Positions 37,003 through 49,316 of a stretch of DNA of 64,000 nt are shown here, in pieces. Position 1 is the stretch's first letter. Each line of letters begins with the position of its first letter. The DNA comes from Alisma plantago-aquatica (Eukaryota > Streptophyta > Magnoliopsida > Alismatales > Alismataceae): NCBI GenBank assembly GCA_963693085.1, contig OY856413.1, positions 546,587,879 to 546,651,878 on the forward strand. Direction: 5' to 3'. Below the pieces are notes generated by a model, which was given only the letters and a program-made list of their open reading frames with translations, did no database searches and was not told the DNA's origin. Both the position numbers and the translations under genes were made by a program.

Positions 37003-38554
37003 TGATGCATGTGTTTTTAGTCATTCTTTCAGGTACATTTTTCCTCGTTTGTCATTTATTTGATTTATTATGCATGAAATGACACAGACGACATGTTTCT
37101 ATTGAATGCATCAAATTATATGATTTTAACTATTTTATGTAATATCTTACACATCCCAAGTACTTATGATGTTTTTGTGCATTTTCAGGTACAAGGAAGA
37201 TCCACAGACTCATTGCTACCGACCTGGTAACAATCAGTGGTACCGACTTGACGTTAGTGATGGACCCAGAAACTCACCCAGAGTCAGTGCTACCGATAGC
37301 TAAAGTCGGTGGTACCAACAGCATCAGTAATCCCTGACATGAATCGAGAAAACTCAGTGATACCGAGTTTCCAACTCGGTACTACCGAGTGGACGTCAGA
37401 GAGGCAGTTCAAAAACCACAAAACTCGATGCTATCGAGTCCATTCGATAGTACTGACATGATTGGAATCGTGCAACTAAACCTAAGTGACTCGGTACCAC
37501 CGACTCACCTAGTCGATACTACCGAGTCTGCCCAATCAGGTCACTCATAGATTTCACTCCAATCCAATAGTGGATGTTATTTCGTACCCTAAGTGCCTTC
37601 TATGATTTAGGGGGACGACAGCCAGACGAAGGGAGCATCCATTTTCATTGCATGACAATTAGAGAGAGAGAAGAGAAGAACTGATGACTGAAAGCTTCAA
37701 CTGAGGAGATCTAGGCACCTCCGGAGGATGATTCTACATACAAAAGACAACATAACGCATGTACAATGGAGGGGATCTTCCGAACGGACAGTGATTTAGG
37801 GGTTACCATAGTTTCCTAATGTTTCCCACATTTTTCTTCTTCCTTTCCATGTATTCATTGATGCAAACCATGCTAGGCTAAAAACCTTCATTCCTTAGGA
37901 TTTGAGAGTAGCCATAATATACACTGTGATTGATTTCTATGCATTAATATCAATTTTATCTCTTTTTACTAGATATAAATCTATGAAAGCTTTGTATTCT
38001 ACATGTACTTGATCACCATGAGTGGATTGATAGATGCTTACTCATATCAGGAGAGAGGTTGAGGGTCAGAGAGCATATATTTGCCCATCTACTATGCCCT
38101 TTGGGAAAAGTGGAGTGTAAACGGGAGGAGAAACCCAGAGAATAATCATAAAACATCTAACTAATCAACCAATAACTATGAAAGTGGGATTGGCATTAAA
38201 TTAGGTAGTGAATCACACTACAAGAGCAGGTAATTCTGGCTATAGGCTCCTTATTCAGGGATTGAGATAATAGATGTTAGTGTTTGTGAGGTCAATTATT
38301 AGTGTTATCCATGGTGAAACTACTATCCTAAGGAATTCATTCCATCTCTGATTAATTCAACATTTAAAATCATCTTGTTTATGCATTTGTTCTTTAACTC
38401 AACCCAATTCAACCTTTTACAATCGGCTTAGCTAATTTGACTGCAATTAGTAGTAGTCTACTAGAGAAATGCTTCCCCGTGTTTGACTCAGGCCTCATAA
38501 GGCCCTATTACTTCGATACGTTCACTTGCGTACTATGCAAAGTAAACTCGTGTC
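37003..38554 (+). repeat. Athila 3' LTR
   Basis: The LTR starts with TGATGCATG directly after the polypurine tract and is proposed to end at TCA (38554), 1552 bp in all. The boundary is inferred from TG...CA ends and from the change to unrelated sequence. The 5' LTR is outside the window, so it cannot be checked by alignment. GTATG (38555-38559) would be the target duplication. The region 37200-37530 carries about ten copies of the ACTCGGTACTACCGAGT-type dyad also present in the element's spacer. Confidence 0.55.
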
Positions 38555-38788
38555 AGTATGTTATTTTGGGTAAAGTCCTTAGACTTCGAACAGGCAGGAA
38601 GAACGAGTATGGGAGTCCTCGTAAGCTGACTAGCAGTTTAGAGGAAAATATTGGTAGCCCCCGATTGTGGTCCTTTATAGACACCATTGCCTTTAGAAAA
38701 CATTTTAATAATTCATTTTGGAATCTACAAACTTGTAAAATTTAATAGTTATTAGAGGTTAAAGAGTAAACCCTACTCTGATACCAAA
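38555..38788 (-). other. Leader fragment of an older minus-strand LTR element
   Basis: This lies between the Athila LTR end and an LTR start at 38789. It carries the primer site at its right edge and no coding sequence. Its position suggests the Athila element landed in the 5' leader of this older element, whose body would then lie left of the window. Confidence 0.45.
38774..38786 (-). promoter_or_regulatory. Primer-binding site of an older element
   Basis: The minus strand reads TGGTATCAGAGTA: 11 bases match the initiator tRNA-Met complement, and it lies two bases inside a TGTAACAATCCC LTR start. Confidence 0.7.
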
Positions 38789-41033
38789 TGTAACAATCCC
38801 CTCCCTATGTTATCCCCTATTCAGGTGGACTGAGAGGGCAAGGTCCATTATGACAAATACATTATCACATGTTTATGAATTAACCAGAAATAATTAATAA
38901 ATTTTATTAACAAAAAGAAATTTGGTACAAAACTAATGTAATATATAAAATAGCAACATAATTCAAATCTAACTAACTATGACCTCCATGATTACATTGT
39001 GTTTCCTCATCTTGTACCTTCCTTCTAGATATTTGATTTCATCACTATTGTAGAATGACAGATTATCCAAAATGCCGACAAACAAAATGTTGGTCAATAT
39101 AATAAGTTATACTGGTATGTGGGGGAACCAAAATATTCTCATATACTTGTAACAACATAACCACAACAATTATTTATTTCAAAACGAAATTTACATTTTC
39201 TTCATAACTTCTCAAGAGCTTTTACTCAACCTCAGGTATACCCTCTCTTAGGGTTTGTCCCTACACTGGACTTTAATCTACCTCTCAATCTGGAGCTATG
39301 TACCTCATTGGCTACCTATCAATCTGGATCAAGGTGCCATTAGGTCTTCCCAATCTGGGGCATGAACTCTTATGACCATACCAATCTGGGGCTTGGGTTG
39401 ACCTTCCCAATTTGGGGCCTGGTCATTAGTCATCACTATGACTTTATACATCTTTCCATTCTCAATTTCTAGACTTAGTATGTGGGTTTGAGAAAGTTAT
39501 AAGCTTACTATTGTGATACCCATAGTCACTTTATAGATTGTAGGAAATAAAATTTATCAAATCATTTAATATAAAGCAATCCAATAAAACCTTGGAAATC
39601 ACAGGGAAACTAGAGCGATTAGTCATAGGCATAACCGCATACCATGATCAGGAGTTCTAGATGTCCAAGCAAGAGCAATCAATCAATCAATCAACCAAGC
39701 AAAGTTATGTTGAGAGTTAAAGTAATACACCCATGTATTATTATTTTATCCAAATCATCATTAAGACTGACTTGGGTCTCAAGATACTATTTTATAGGTT
39801 AACTTTAGGGTTTCATTAGGTTTTTGGCTCTCCAAACCCTAATTTCTACTTTTCATGTTCTTTAGGGTCACAAACCTTATTTTATCATTAATTGTACTTT
39901 TATTCTCAAAGAAACCCTAATTATCCAAAACATGCGTTGCTAAGTTCATATAACCTTCAAGTATCTCTTTTTATTTATAAAAGTTCAATCTTTGATCATA
40001 AATAACAATTGGACATGTTAAGATAATTAATTCTAAGAAATTAGGGTTCTAGTTCATTTAACCCATTAAAGATGCTAACTTTAGTCACTTTTCGAACTAT
40101 AAGCATATTTAGGTCTTGATTATATTTTTATTGGATTCTATGGATTTTTTTGAGCAAAAACATATATTACTTGTTCACATTGGACAATCCCATGATTAGT
40201 TATGATTTTTATAAATACATCATTTTTAAGCCAATCTGAGAATGCCACCTAAGCAACACGCCCTGGTCCCGACCCTGCCAACTGGGCTTGGTCGACCAGT
40301 TGGATTGCACCAGCTGGACCGAACGCTCACGTGACTACTTAGCAGGTGAACAAAAAAACATATAAAAAGATGAGAGAGCCCCTTACCTTTTCAACGTATG
40401 CACAAGGGCAGGAGAGACTTTTGCTCGTAACTCAACTTCAACCTCTTACTCATCCTCGTTCGCAACCTATCTTCCCTGAGTCAGTCAAATCAATAGTTGA
40501 CTTGAAGTATCTTACCTCCCCAGCAATCGGTGAAGGGCCCAACACGTCTGCCGCTCCTTGCCAAAGTTAAAGGCGGTGCCAATTGCCTATGAAGAGAGTT
40601 GAACAAAGAGGAAGGAGAGGTGGTGCTCCGGCGGATAGATGAGAAGATTAGGATGGGAAAATGGGGATGAGAGGTGCAATTAGAGGCAGGGACGACTTTG
40701 TTTGGTCTAGTAGAGATTCATGAGAAGATTCATAGTTTTGTAGAGGGCATGTATGCCACTATTTATACCCACACTCATCAACATGGTTGCCTCCCAAAGA
40801 AAGATTGGGGGATTCTTCTAGGCTCCTAAAACCTAGGTGAAACCTAGGGTAGGACGATTCATATTGATCTCCCAAATCCATTGGGATGATTTTCAAACTT
40901 GCTCTTACACTAATATCCAAGAATCTTGCCTCAAAATCAACCAGTTCAAGGTCCCAGTTTCCTCTCTTGACTGAGGTAGGGGATGAACATGTGTCGTTGG
41001 ATCTCATATCCGACAATCCCAGTTGTGCATGCT
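38789..41033 (-). repeat. Old 5' LTR (minus orientation), right edge uncertain
   Basis: The sequence starts TGTAACAATCCCC right beside a primer site, so it is the 5' LTR of a minus-strand element. A minus-strand TATA-like GGTATAAATAG lies at about 40768-40778. Irregular repeats of CAATCTGGGGC occur at 39289-39420. I could not find a paired LTR or a clear CA end, so the right boundary is arbitrary between about 40.8 and 41.3 kb. No protein domain is recognisable. Confidence 0.45.
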
Positions 41034-41323
41034 AGATAAATATAATTCTATTAGAAATCAAATTGTTGTGACATTTAATGTTCTTCCTCTCACTTTATGG
41101 ATTTTTATAAAAGTTGCATGTTATATGCAATTCTAAAGTTTATATAAAAGTCAAAAGCATCTAGGATCATAACCCTAATCCTTGTTCAAACCTATGTTTC
41201 CTTAATAGACCTCTACTTTGATTTCTTATATCTTTCTCTTTCTTCTCTTATGCCTAGGGCTAGAATCAATATGAATCAGATTTTTCCTTGTGACCATATA
41301 CTTATTTGCTTTGACACCATTAT

Positions 41324-44091
41324 TGTAACACCCCCCTTTAAACATACATGTATCAAAAGAAGCAATTTTTCATAACATGGGGGACTTTATCATAAAGGGT
41401 TGTCACAAGAATAATACACATTTCAAATAAAGTAAAAAATAATCATGCAATAATATTGATATCAATTCATACATTGTTCATAGGCAATCTAGTACAATTG
41501 AGTTCTTGAATATATCATTTAATATCTAACCATGACTTAGAACATGAAAGGAAATGTAATCTAAACGATTGGATTGTATAGGTAGATGGCACCGCATCAG
41601 ACAAAACCTTGAGAAATCTTGAGCTATTCCTTTGTTTGATCTTCATATGGCTCTATCCTTGATGTTTCTATGTATGTACGGGCATAGTTCCCCCATCCAT
41701 GCATCAAACAAATTGGTAAGTGGGATTGAACATATCATATCTTAAAGAGAACATGTAAACTAAAAATAGACATTGAACACTAAACATTAAAAGAACACAA
41801 TAGATTTTAGATCATTGTTTTTATCTTGACCTATATAAAAATCTTCAAGTTTTGCACCAAAGTTCCTCTTCACTTTGTACCTAAATGCCTCTTGAGTTTT
41901 TGCCCAAGGAGCCTCTTGGTCAGGATCTTATATAAGTTATCTTTCAACATCATATTTCTCTTAAAAATTCTTACTTTGATCTTATATTTTAATCTTAACT
42001 TTACTCTTGATGTATATTGAAGATGATACAATAACTTCTTGATAATAAAACAAGACATTCAATTCCTTACAAATTCATTCACTTTAAGCAATTGAAATAA
42101 TAGGTAGTACATTCATAGCATCCCATGTACATTCTATGTATATACATAAAATCAAACAATACATATGTTCAAAGTGCATGGACCACATACCTCTTTCTAA
42201 GAGAATATCCTATTGCTCCTCTTAGGTTTGATGAAGCCATAATCACGTTCTTGGGTCAGTTGAACCCTAATTACCCTATTCATATAATTTAACATATCAA
42301 TTCATATTTTGTTCATCATTTTAAACCCTAAAATTAACTTCTTATACAAATATTTAAAGAACTGCTCAATAAAAAATCACCAAAATCTTCTAATATAATT
42401 AAATCCACAACAGGTTGCGGCTCTACTAAGGTGGCCCAACAGGGTATCACCACCTGGATAGGGTCTTTCCAGACCAAAATTGTGGTTAAGACCATTCTAA
42501 GAACCCAAAAATACCCATTCTTTAAAATCAAATCACTGACTATGCAAGGGCTTAACTTTGATAACATTCCTTGGGGTTTTCTCTCCACCACGATGGACCA
42601 ACGTTCAGATGAATTTGACAAGAAGATCAAATCTCATGATTAACACTCAAATCTAGGTGAAAAGAAAAGGTTCATATTCATTTTAGCTTCTCCCTCACCA
42701 TCGATCTCAAGGACCCCTAGTTTGTTAATGATATGGCTGGAGCAATCTGAGCGCTTTTGTCATGATTAGACAAAGGTAGTACCTGGGGATACAAGAAACC
42801 TTCCTAAAATACTCCTCATGTCTCAAGTGAAGAAAATACACAGAAGGATATCGGGAAAACATCATCAAAATCTCAAAGATAGGTCCATAGGATCACGGTC
42901 TGGAAGAAAGAAAACATGATGGATGAAAAACAAGGTTATAGTATAAGAGATTGAACCTTGTAGGTCAGGGAAGCTTAGAGAAGACTCCTCAATTAGTTAT
43001 AGGGCACTAGAGATCCTTTAGGCATCAAGCTAGTTGTCACAGGCTATCAGAGTTACTCAGGGGTGGCGTGATGGTAGGTAGTGAAACCCAAACCTGGCTT
43101 TGGGGTAGTAGGGTATCCCCACTTTGCATGAGAATAGAGGGTAGTTACTAGAGGTTTTCTGAAGATTTTTAGGGGGTTTGGTATATATAGAGGAGAGTTT
43201 AGTAGGAGTCTCTGGATATTTTTGAGATTGAATCCATGTGGAATAGGGAGTCTATTGGGTTGGGGATTCTAGAGCATAAAGTCTGTCAAGCTTGGGGTCT
43301 CTTGATGCGATAAGATATGAAGAGTCTGAATGCAATGAAAATGATTGGTTTCATGAAGGTTCTAGGGGTTTAAATGGCAGAGAAAGGAGGGACTTTGGTT
43401 CCTATTATGAATCAAAATCGAGTGAAGGGGATAAATCCCCAGACAGTGGAGGACTCTGCTTACCCAGGTCTGACTCCAAGTGAACACTAAAGGGAACGAG
43501 GTGTGTGACAAATGGTTAAAAGGGAGGACCTAGGTGTATTTAGAATATATTAACACATTATCAAATATTTAAGCTTAAAACTATATGGAATCTTACTAAA
43601 TTGGTTTGAGGATTCTAGGCCAATCCAACTAAAACTAGAATTTGAATTGTTACCTAATTTGACTATGAAGAATACAAGTATCAACTTAGGTTCTACTTTT
43701 GAGAGTCACAAAAACATATGCTTTCCTTTTTTCCATAAACCTATATCTGATTATCTAGGCCCATATAAAAATATCATGGATCCAAAATTTCAAGGGAGTC
43801 ATGCATCATCATATTAAAACTCATATGTACTTCAATCGGGTCAATTGTGATCATTATTTAGGTGAATCTACTTTAAACCCTGATGTGTAACTTATTCACC
43901 AAACAGGCTATGTTTGATGGTATGAATTTACATTGTATTTAATTTGTGTAAAGGTCTTCAAAATTGTTTGAGGTAACATATATGAGAATCATCATCACCT
44001 TAGAGTATGGTTTAAGCATTAAAATTTAAAGTAAAACATAGGGTTTCTAACTTGGGGTTTCTTTAGAAGATTTAAATTTTGGGATGTTACA
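41324..44091 (-). repeat. Old 5' LTR (minus orientation), TGTAACACC...GGGATGTTACA
   Basis: This 2768-bp unit starts TGTAACACCCCCC and ends GGGATGTTACA, the same terminal style as elements A to C. Just left of it, the minus strand reads TGGTGTCAAAGC, a decayed primer site differing from TGGTATCAGAGC at two bases. A minus-strand TATA-like CTATATATACC lies at about 43178-43188. The flanks (ATTAT / GTAAG) do not match, which fits an LTR of a larger, truncated element and not a solo LTR. No coding domain is seen inside. Confidence 0.5.
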
Positions 44092-44276
44092 GTAAGAAAT
44101 TGTGATATATTTGAATTCCAGTTACCATATCAAATATAATTGGAAATATTATTGTTATTTCATAGGATTGTACAATAACAATGGCATATAAATTTAAATG
44201 CAATTAGCAAATTACAAATATTTCAACCATAATCTAAAATTCTACACAATATAAAATGACATTAATTGAATAATTG
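44092..44276. other. Unassigned AT-rich sequence
   Basis: This is short AT-rich sequence between the old LTR and the SINE-like insertion. I see no gene or repeat structure in it. Confidence 0.4.
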
Positions 44277-44289
44277 AAATAAGAAAAAT

Positions 44290-44492
44290 CGTCGATGAGG
44301 GACAGCGTGGTGGAAAACTTCTAATGGTCCTCAATGATGAGACCTGAGTTCAAACCGCACTAATAATCATTTTCGGATTTACCACCCACGCTGGCATTTA
44401 ACCTCCACCAAGTGTTATGGAAGTGGGGGAAGAAATATTGCCTCTACTAAGGGTTGTGGGAGTGGAGGAAGAAACCTTTCTCTCTTAATCTC
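44290..44492 (+). mobile_element. tRNA-derived SINE-like element
   Basis: This 203-bp unit is flanked by a perfect 13-bp direct repeat AAATAAGAAAAAT (44277-44289 and 44493-44505), the size expected for LINE-type target-primed insertion. Near its 5' end it has an A-box-like AGCGTGGTGG (44304-44313) and, 34 bp later, a B-box GTTCAAACC (44348-44356) that fits GWTCRANNC. These are internal RNA polymerase III promoter elements of tRNA-derived SINEs. The 3' end runs into A-rich target sequence. The SINE family is not identified. Confidence 0.62.
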
Positions 44493-44505
44493 AAATAAGA
44501 AAAAT

Positions 44506-44919
44506 AAAAAATAAAAATATTATATTACCTACATTTGATCCGGTTGGAACTCAAAATAAGAATGAAAGTTACCCAAAACAAGCTTCAAGAATGGGTTGAC
44601 TAGAACTCCTCTATATATCAAAATTATCGGAGTTGAGAAGTAGAGAGTAGGGAGTGCTCAAACCTCAAGAGTTTAGAGTGATAAAATAGTAAGAACTAAA
44701 ATCAATCAAGTGAGGAAGAAATGAAGACTATGCTTGTAATTATAGAGATCCTCGAGCCAACATGGCAAACTGAATGTCTCATTAAGTCAGCAACAATGAT
44801 AAAAGCAATCAATGGTTTATGCTAAGTACTTGTTTTTGAAAATGCTCAATGTGGACTGAATGTACCATCTGATTTGATCATTTTGTGCCACATGAGCCAA
44901 ACACTTTTGGGGTGGGAGT
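44506..44919. other. Unassigned intergenic sequence
   Basis: AT-rich sequence between the SINE-like element and the solo LTR. I see no gene, domain or repeat structure in it. Confidence 0.4.
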
Positions 44920-44924
44920 ATTAG

Positions 44925-47001
44925 ATATTGGGAACTAAAAGTGAGGAATTGTCATAAGTTATTAGAGTTGATATGTATGCCCAAAGAGCCAATCATATGA
45001 TGATTGTGATGGCATGTATTGTAAAAGATTTGATTGACTATAAAGGCAATCTTATAATTTATTCTCTTTCATTCAGTTATGAGATAATGATGACACATAA
45101 TGAATGCCTAAAGAATGACATCACTCAAAGACGTATGTCTCTGGGTTGATGACCGAAACAATGAGATCATACAGATGTTAAGAGTATGTACATTCTTGTT
45201 ATTTCCCTACATGGATGTTGTTTTGGAAGCATTATAGACAACAATAACACATAATACTAGTGTGTGTGTTGGTTGATGATAGAATCTCATCAGTCATGAT
45301 ATGTGATATCAAACCAAACACGTAGATACGTGTTGGAGAACAATGTATCCGACATACTCGCCATGAAAGTGACACATGGAAATCATAATTGGTATTTAAA
45401 GACATCTCTCGTTAATATGGTGGTGATCGTGGTTCTTAGACTTGAAATCAGTACAATCATCACATGTCATTGGATGTACTTTAACATCATCTACTATGAC
45501 TTTGAATAAGGGTTACCATAAATGTGGTGCTCGGGTACATTGTGACTCATTAGGATGATTGTGAGTGATGTAGATCAGATTTGTCCCTCCTATACGAGTT
45601 TGATATTTAGGCCACTTGATAAGCGAGATTGATAAAAGCATGTACGTGCATATTTGGATCAATATATGATATTAAGGTTACATATATCTTAGATGATCTG
45701 CTCTGGTTCAAGGAACATGCATTGAACATTAATAGGATGATGATTCTATGGATCGAGTTCCATCTAGATATCTGTGAGAAAGGTATTATACAATCACTGC
45801 AACACCAATCATGGATTGTAGGTTGAATTTGTTCTCTAGCTTTTCAAATTACTTGGGTAGCAATGATGTGCTGTGAGATAGAGCTCATTGCTTGTGATGT
45901 CATGGACATTTACTGCCAATGTAAGTTGGAACATGTAGGGTCACACACATATGATACACTTGAAATAGGAGTTCATTCATGGATTGAGATTTATTCCTGA
46001 CTACTAAAAGTTAGGTATTCAATTAAAATAACAAAGGTTGAATAATTGACTGACATGACTCTAAATTGACCGGTTCAAGTGTTGAAACAACCTATTAAAG
46101 TGTCAGGTTAGTTGTAACTATATTGGCTAAACATTGGTTGTGTTGGGACATGAATCGGTTGATTCACAAAGTCAACCGATTGGTTCAAGGTCTCAAATGA
46201 CCGGTTCATTGATCAATTCGATTGCATAAAGCATTAATGTTGACGTCATGTTGAGCATTAATTGAATATTAATTGCCAATAAAATTACGATTTAGAAACA
46301 TGATGAAACTATTGATTTTAGGGTTGAACCAATCGACTCACATGCCACCGATCAGTTCACCAATGAACTGACTGTTTCTACCACTTGCGGGATGCAAAAA
46401 TTCATGAAATCCCGTCCCGTTCGACTCCTACTCAGACTAGTAACCATAACCCTAACCCTCCTATATATAGAGTGGTACTGGGGGCTTCTCAAACACAACA
46501 TCAATTGCTCTGACTATTGTTATCTTCTCTAGTTGTGGTAACCAAGAGAACCTGAGTAAGTCATATGCGATAAAGGGAGAGATAGCAAGGGAGAATAATT
46601 GTGGGTGTACAAGTTGGTGCTAGTACACCAACTAGAAGGGACAACTCCTTCTTGTCTGTTCTTCTAGTATGACAAGAGTTTTTGATGGTCTGTGTGGACT
46701 ACTCTAAAGGAGAGGAGTTTTTCTCACTAGGAGGACAATGTCAACCTCCATCCGTGGTGTTTCACCAGGAGGTCGTTGCTGAAAACTGCTCGAGTGATGC
46801 ATGATGAAGAAGCATGTTGCAACTTGAAGAAAGACACACACTTTTGCAACAGAATTTTCGTTGGACTTGCTCCAGTACCATGCATGACCTCACAAACCAT
46901 CCTTACCATTACATAGTTGTTGACACGATCGTCCATTATAGGGGAATATGACAAATAAATTTTTATTTTCACTGCCTATTTTGATGCCATATTTCCCAAC
47001 A
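44925..47001 (+). mobile_element. Solo LTR, Ty1/copia-like, with ATTAG duplication
   Basis: The 2077-bp unit runs from a degraded start (ATATTGGGAACT, probably once TGTTGGGAA) to ATATTTCCCAACA. It is flanked on both sides by ATTAG (44920-44924 and 47002-47006). The ends are an imperfect inverted pair (TTGGGAA / TTCCCAA), as in many copia LTRs. A + strand TATA box CTATATATAG lies at 46461-46470. It contains dyads built on ACCGGTT and TCAACCGATTGG at 46065-46375. No primer site or internal domain is present, so it is best read as a solo LTR left by recombination. Confidence 0.6.
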
Positions 47002-47006
47002 ATTAG

Positions 47007-47569
47007 GGCCTCATCAGTGTAATATGCTCATATAATTGGGTATTACCCATTGAAAAATGAATTTGCCATTCATTTTGGATAATTATTCCAAAAATTCAAA
47101 TGCAACAAAATCGATTGTGCATTGTCTAGGTGCTATTTTGGGAGATTGTTTTAAATGATTATTGGTCTAGTAATTGTTTTAAAAATAAAAAATATGCTAC
47201 TATAGCTTTTTATTTCTCCTTAGTTATTATGTATATATACATCATTTATTTTAGAGTGTTACTCATGTCAAACTTTGTATTTGGCAATAGAGCCTTGCTC
47301 ATATGCTTTTGTGACCTCTAGGACCCAATTTTGGGTGATTCAGGATCATATCTTGTGAGACATCGATATTTACAGTATGCACTCTGATTTTTACTATGTT
47401 TTGTATTATCTTTGTGTCAAGATCTAGCTTTTGACCTTAATTGTTTTACTAAAAAGGACAACCCCCCCCCCTAAAACCAACATTCTTTAGCGAGGGTCCT
47501 TTTTAGAAAAATGATTGAGGACATTGAAGCTAAATGTGACATGACCGTTAGATAAAAGTCATATTTGGG
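47007..47569. other. Unassigned intergenic sequence with poly-C run
   Basis: AT-rich sequence with a run of ten or more C at about 47463-47472. No gene is recognisable. It could be upstream decay of the RT-associated pseudogene that follows. Confidence 0.4.
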
Positions 47570-48240
47570 TGCCTGCAAGCTGATCATACTCATTACTTGC
47601 TTCTTGGTATTTCTATTGATGGGTTGGAATTGCATATATCACTAATAGAATATTGTATGATCCTCAAGTATCATCTTATGATTCCTTTGTTCCCAGTTGA
47701 TGAGATATGTCCAATCTGTCACAGGGCATGTTCGAACACTTTTGGCAAGCATGGTGTTCATTGTAGGAAGCTCCTAAGTTATAAGTACATACATGATCTT
47801 GCTAGAGACGTTCTCTACAACATACTAAAACGTGCATGAATTACTACCAAGAAAGAGGCACATGCGATTTTTTTGAATGATCTGTTGGAGGGCCGATTGA
47901 CACTCAGACCAAGTGGTGTCTTTACTTTGGTGGGTTGAGGGAAAGCATTGCATGTATGGCTCTGACAAAAGTTTTCCCATTGGTGGGCTTGAGGGGTGAG
48001 ACTTTTACTGTGGTACATGTTATTCTCGAATATACATGTCAGCTAAAATGATCAAGCATGAGAAAGTATGTACAAACAATTCAGATTTGATATTTTGGAT
48101 TCTAAGTTACAGTGGTTGCGAAACTTCTCAAGATGATTCAAAAAGTTATACGTACTAACATCATGACCCTCAAGTCTATGGAAGTAGTGTTGTAGAGGAT
48201 TGAGTTTGTCATAAAAAGACTCTAATCGCAGCTTGTTGTC
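47570..48240 (+). pseudogene. C-terminal remnant of a plant RT-associated ORF with zinc-finger motif
   Basis: An open stretch at 47597-47839 encodes a segment with C-x2-C...H...H-C spacing (EICPICHRACSNTFGKHGVHC) followed by a basic, helical-looking YKYIHDLARDVLYNILKRA. Downstream, in shifting frames, further pieces of the same kind of protein can be read to about 48240 (for example EGRLTLRPSG, KMIKHEKVCTNN). I recall this arrangement from plant ORFs annotated as reverse-transcriptase-domain proteins, where it is the C-terminal part after RT. The assignment is from memory and the RT itself is not in the window. Many stops and frameshifts make it a dead fragment. Confidence 0.42.
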
Positions 48241-49316
48241 TGTCCGTCTTCCCCTTCTATATAAATAAGTTTTTATGAGATCTGCTATATGGAGACAAAA
48301 TGAGACTCAAAATGTGATAAAATATATCTATTTTCACACAAAATAAGGTACAAACAAAAAATAATATATATTTTTTTGTTATGTCCTTTTTTGTGTGTAA
48401 ATAAAAAAATGTATTCCATTTTGAATTCCAAAATTTAGTCGACATAGTATTTTCCTTTTTCAGTATACATCAAATTGGAATCGACGTCATATGGACCCAC
48501 GGCCCTTATTATTGGTGTGAACTCGTCTATCTGCCCGTAGTGGTTTTGCTCCGGTCAGGTTAGCATGAGGCCCCTCCCAATCAAATTAAGAAGTAGAAAC
48601 TTGAGTGGCACGAAAGCCACAACAGTGGTAAAACGAGATATGTATATGGCAAGCAGCAGAACAGTATATGAGGGGGGAGGGGGCATTGAAATGCGCATAT
48701 GAATAAGTGGGTGGTTGTCGGGCCCAACAAACACATATTGTACGTTGGGTTTGGACGCGACGCATAACAAGTTGTTGGTACGGCTACTTCTAATTGATGA
48801 TACCTGCGATCTTCTTTCCTTACTGTTCCTCTTCTTCTAAAATATGTTTGCTTGTTTCTCCCAAACACAGTACCAGCAGCCTAAGCAATCCAAATTATTT
48901 GTGTGAGAGTCTCTGCTAACGTCAACGTCCTTGCCCATCCTATCAAACCCCCAGCCCTTGTTCCACAAAAAGTGTAATATAGGACTGGTCATATATTAAT
49001 CTTATAGGACAACCAATCACAATGCAGTGTTTTCTTCTCTCTCCTCTTCAAAACTCCAACCCCCCCCCCCAAAAAATAGAGTTTTTTTTCCAAATACCCC
49101 TTCATTTTTCATTAAATTCCTAGACACCCCCTCTCTTTTCTCTAATTCCAACCAGCCCCCCTCTCTTTATTCTAAAATTCCAAATACCCCCCTCTAACCT
49201 ACTTTCCATTAACTGCCGTGACGGAACATGTGAACTTTTTTCTTTTTATTGTATACTCAATTGCCTCTCATTTACAGATGGAAAAAGTACTCCGATCAGT
49301 TTAAAAATCCAGATTT
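48241..49316. other. Unassigned intergenic sequence, pyrimidine-rich
   Basis: No gene is recognisable. A 10-12 base C run lies near 49062-49073, followed by a pyrimidine-rich tract to 49200 with three loose repeats of CCAAATACCCC. An AT-rich segment at 48290-48440 has loosely inverted ATTTTG-containing halves that might be an old small DNA element, but I cannot define its ends. Confidence 0.4.

Noticed and set aside
38437..38745. 102-codon ORF spanning the Athila LTR end
   Set aside because: It runs across the proposed LTR boundary into a primer-site leader and has no recognisable motif.
43292..43483. Short acidic ORF in an old LTR
   Set aside because: 63 codons inside an LTR, downstream of the LTR promoter on the other strand, with no known domain.
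46446..46462. Telomere-like AACCCTAACCCT
   Set aside because: Only about two units just upstream of the solo LTR TATA box. This is too short for an interstitial telomere tract.
48290..48440. Possible small inverted-repeat element in AT-rich sequence
   Set aside because: The ATTTTG-containing halves are only loosely complementary and no duplication could be defined.
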